Shown here piece after piece: positions 61,414 to 64,000 of a stretch of 64,000 nt of DNA (position 1 is its first letter; every line of letters starts with the position of its first letter). The position numbers were made by a program, and so were the translations under genes. Origin of the DNA: Liolophura sinensis (taxonomy: Eukaryota; Mollusca; Polyplacophora; Chitonida; Chitonidae); contig NC_088301.1 of the NCBI RefSeq assembly GCF_032854445.1, positions 12,956,281 to 13,020,280 on the forward strand. The letters run 5' to 3'. A model generated the notes under the pieces. That model ran no database searches. It was not told where the DNA came from and saw only the letters and a program-made list of their open reading frames with translations.

Positions 61414-61740
61414 GATTGTTGTTTGACCTTATATTCAAGAATTTCCACAGCTTTGTAGGACGGCTACTGGTTAGTGTTACGGGCGAAGTGAACCGGGGCA
61501 CCCGAATAAAGCAAGTGAGCTTTGGAATGTTTGTGGCAAGTTTTACAACGTGTGGTAGCGCCATATTGATGGAAGACAAGAGGTCCGGAGTGAACATTCT
61601 GTAAGACCACACAAAATATAAATGTCGATCATTTGCTGACACAAAGGCCCATAGAAAAGTGGAAACAGGGTATTCTTGGAAAACTCTCTACCCGAGAATG
61701 GTTCTGAACCCAAGTCTCGTGTCACAAAAAAAATGGTGTA
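61414..61740 (-). mobile_element. Divergent interspersed repeat, family F, copy 3
   Basis: GATTGTTGTTTGACCTTATA, TTCAAGAATTTCCAC, GTGAACCGGGGCACCCG, GAGCTTTGGAATGTTTGTGG and TTTTACAACGTGTGG follow the order seen at 6245. At about 61700 a B-box-like GGTTCTGAACCCAAG recalls the end of the copy at 53637. Confidence 0.5.
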
Positions 61741-62089
61741 CGCCTAGCCTACATGAGAAACATTCACAGTATAATGGGAATATAATTAGTTTTGAGGGGA
61801 CTAGTCTAGTGTACAGCGTAAATAATTTGAGCGGAAAGCATAACACAACACAAACTTGCATAGAAGACAAGCGTAAGCCATGATGCAAATAGGTGAAATG
61901 AGTGGCGGCCAAGTTTAATGTAAGGAATCCAGCTATGCTACAGACACTGCTAATCACATCGCACACAAGTACCGATTTATACAGCGTAATTAAGCCCAAT
62001 GTACAGGGCACAATCATATCCAAGCATACCGCGTACAAAGTATACAAAATGGAGAAGTCAGTCTGGGCCAACAGGGCGCACGCATAGCT
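61741..62089. other. Intergenic, nothing recognised
   Basis: Short ORFs on both strands without recognisable content. Confidence 0.45.
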
Positions 62090-63765
62090 GGGACCCTCGC
62101 AAGGTGAGGGTAAGATTAGTGTGCAGAGAGCAAGACTCTTGTGCAGAGGACGAGATTAGTGTGCAGGGACAACCATAGCTGAAACTTGCACTGGTATATA
62201 TTGTGTCAAGAGCAAGATTAGTGTGAAATGAACAAACATAATTAGGCCCATTTCATACACATACAGTTTGTGGAGAAGAAACAAAGAGATTGGTGTGATG
62301 GGGTCAAAATCAGTGCGCATCAAGATAGGTGCACAAGACACAAACATAGGTATACATGAGGCCGGATAGGTGTACAGGGAACGGGATTGGCGTACATGGG
62401 GCCGGATAGGTGTACAAGGAACAAGAAAGGTGTACCTGCGACAAGATAGGTATGCATGGAACAAGATAGGTGTACCTAGGACAAGATAGGTGTACATGGG
62501 AAAACACGGATGTACATGGGACAAGATAGGTATACATGGAACAAAATATGTGTGCATGGGACAAGATAGATGTACTTGGGACAAGATATGTGTACCTGGG
62601 ACAATATAGGTATGCATGGGACAAGATAGGTGTATATGGGACAAGATACGTGTACAAGGGACAAGACAGGTGCTCTTCAGACGAGATTTGTGTACATGGG
62701 ACAGGATAGGTATACAATGGACCGGATTGCTGTACATGGAGCAGGATGGTGGACATGGGACAATATAGGTGTACAAGGGACAAGATAGGTGTATAAAGGA
62801 CAAGATAGGTGTATAAAGGACAAGATTGTGGTACATTGGACAACATAGGACTATAAGTTACATGATAGGAGGACAATTGATGGGATAGGTGTATAAAGGG
62901 TCGGATTGGTGTAAAAGGGGCAAGAACAGTGTATATGGAACAAGATAGGAGTACATGGGAAAACATAGGGTACTCGGGACAAGATAGGTGTATCTAGGAC
63001 AAGACAGGTGTACATGGGACAAAATAGGTGTACATGGGACAAGATAGGTGTACATGGGACAAGACAGGTGTTCATGGGACAAGATAGGTATACATGGAAC
63101 AAAATACGTGTGCATGGGACAAGATAGATGTACTTGGGACAAGATAGGTATACATGGAACAAAATACGTGTGCATGGGACAAGATAGATGTACTTGGGAC
63201 AATATAGGTATGCGTGGGAGAAGACAGGTGTACATGGGACAAGACAGATGTACATAGCACAAGTGAGGTGTACATGGGACAAGATAGGTGTATAAGGGAC
63301 AAAATTGTTGTACATTGGACAGGATAGGAGTATAAGTCACAGGATAGCAGGGCAGTTGATGGAATAGGTGTAAAAGGGACAAGATATGCGTGCATGGAAA
63401 AAGATAGCTGTACAAGGGATAAGATTAAGCATAGAAAAGCCGGACAAGTGTGGTGTGCAAGGATTGGAGTACTAAAGATAACATTGGTACATGTATATTC
63501 GGCACATGATTGGTGAACAGGGGACAAGAGTGGTGAACAAGGGACAAGAGTGGTGAGCAAGGGACAAGACTGGTGAATAGGGGATTAGACTGGTAAACAA
63601 GGGACAAGACTGGTGAATGAACAAGGTTGATTTGCAATGGACAAGATTGGTGAGCAAAGCATAAAACTGATGCACAAGAGGCAAGAATGGTGTACAATGA
63701 ACCAGCTTGGTGAACAAGGAACAGGGTATGTGTTCAAGGGAAAAGAACTGTCAAAGTATTAGTGA
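62090..63765. repeat. Minisatellite, 20-bp unit, ~75-80 copies
   Basis: The core unit is GACAAGATAGGTGTACATGG with many variants; the left edge (GTAAGATTAGTGTGCAG) and right edge (GGGACAAGACTGGTGAACAA) are diverged subtypes. Because the unit lacks stops on the minus strand, all three minus frames are open for long stretches, giving overlapping ORFs of 81-226 codons with a 20-residue period (SCPMYTYLVPCTPIL-like). Simultaneous openness in all frames argues against coding. Confidence 0.96.
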
Positions 63766-64000
63766 AAAAAAGGCTCATGGTATAGTTAAGAGTGTTTACT
63801 GAATTTTCGACAATGAAACCACCATCTTTAGTCTAGTGAAAATATCCAACTCACGACTTCGGTGGTTTAGCTATAACAACTAAGCTACCAAGTTGAATGG
63901 GAACGGCTCACTTGTTAGCTTCCACTTGCATGTTTTTAATAACTATTTACACTGGCACGTTAGACGTTACCAGGAACATTTTTGCATTGTTTGACAAATT
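63766..64000. other. Intergenic; weak tRNA-like sequence at ~63845-63895
   Basis: On the minus strand, TTGGTAGCTTAGTTGTTATA followed by GTCGTGAGTTGGATA recalls a tRNA head with A- and B-box spacing, but the B box is poor and no stems can be confirmed. Confidence 0.35.

Noticed and set aside
62156-63717. Several Cys/Pro/Tyr-rich proteins on the minus strand
   Set aside because: They are overlapping frames of the 20-bp minisatellite; all three frames are open together, which real genes do not show.

Overview
This is eukaryotic, AT-rich intergenic DNA, best read as a repeat-dense gene desert from a lophotrochozoan, probably a marine mollusc. The clue is a tRNA-derived SINE (called family A here) present about fifteen times. 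Its head carries an RNA polymerase III A box (TGGCTCAGTCGG) and B box (GAGTTCAAGTCC). Its conserved 3' end contains GCCGCCGTCGTATAAGTG and TTGAGTACGGCGTAAAAC, followed by an AAAT-rich tail. Elements of this look are common in bivalve and other mollusc genomes, as I recall; I could not search, so species is not assigned. I found no rRNA, no intact tRNA, no bacterial operon, no CRISPR and no open reading frame that I recognise as a protein family. The longest ORFs are by-products of tandem arrays whose period is a multiple of three, or whose threefold period stays open.

Layout. 1-12 kb: mostly featureless DNA with family A copies near 1.3, 6.0 and 8.9 kb and a divergent family F repeat at 6.25 kb. 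12.0-12.75 kb: a decayed 150-175 bp tandem array split by a SINE. 14.2 kb: a degenerate tRNA-like sequence. 16.2 kb: a family B SINE, then a (TA)43 tract; 18.5 kb: a (TG)n tract. 20.79-27.71 kb: a large satellite with a 56-bp unit (about 123 units) and several internal higher-order duplications, flanked by SINE copies on both sides. 30.4, 39.9 and 48.3 kb: three copies of family D, whose changes look partly coding-like. 32.26-34.30 kb: a 36-bp minisatellite interrupted by a SINE fragment. 35.86-37.46 kb: a 103-bp array that becomes more uniform to the right. 39.0-39.7 kb: 37-bp-like and 18-bp repeats. 41.3-41.75 kb: a MITE-like element (family E) with perfect 12-bp terminal inverted repeats.

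42.7-48.2 kb is a SINE cluster (five family A and two family B copies) that also holds a CATTCATTCTCCTCC-type array and five near-identical 105-bp repeats. 49.0-62 kb is sparse: a family E copy at 50.0 kb, a family F copy at 53.6 kb, a 48-bp array at 55.7 kb, a nested SINE-in-SINE at 59.8-60.3 kb and a family F copy at 61.4 kb. 62.09-63.77 kb is a 20-bp minisatellite with 60-bp and about 480-bp higher-order periods.

By rough addition, tandem arrays occupy about 15 kb of the 64 kb and belong to at least nine unrelated unit families. No genes can be shown to work together. What the window records is repeat biology: SINE retrotransposition with 12-14 bp target duplications, nested insertion, array expansion by unequal exchange, and decay at array edges.
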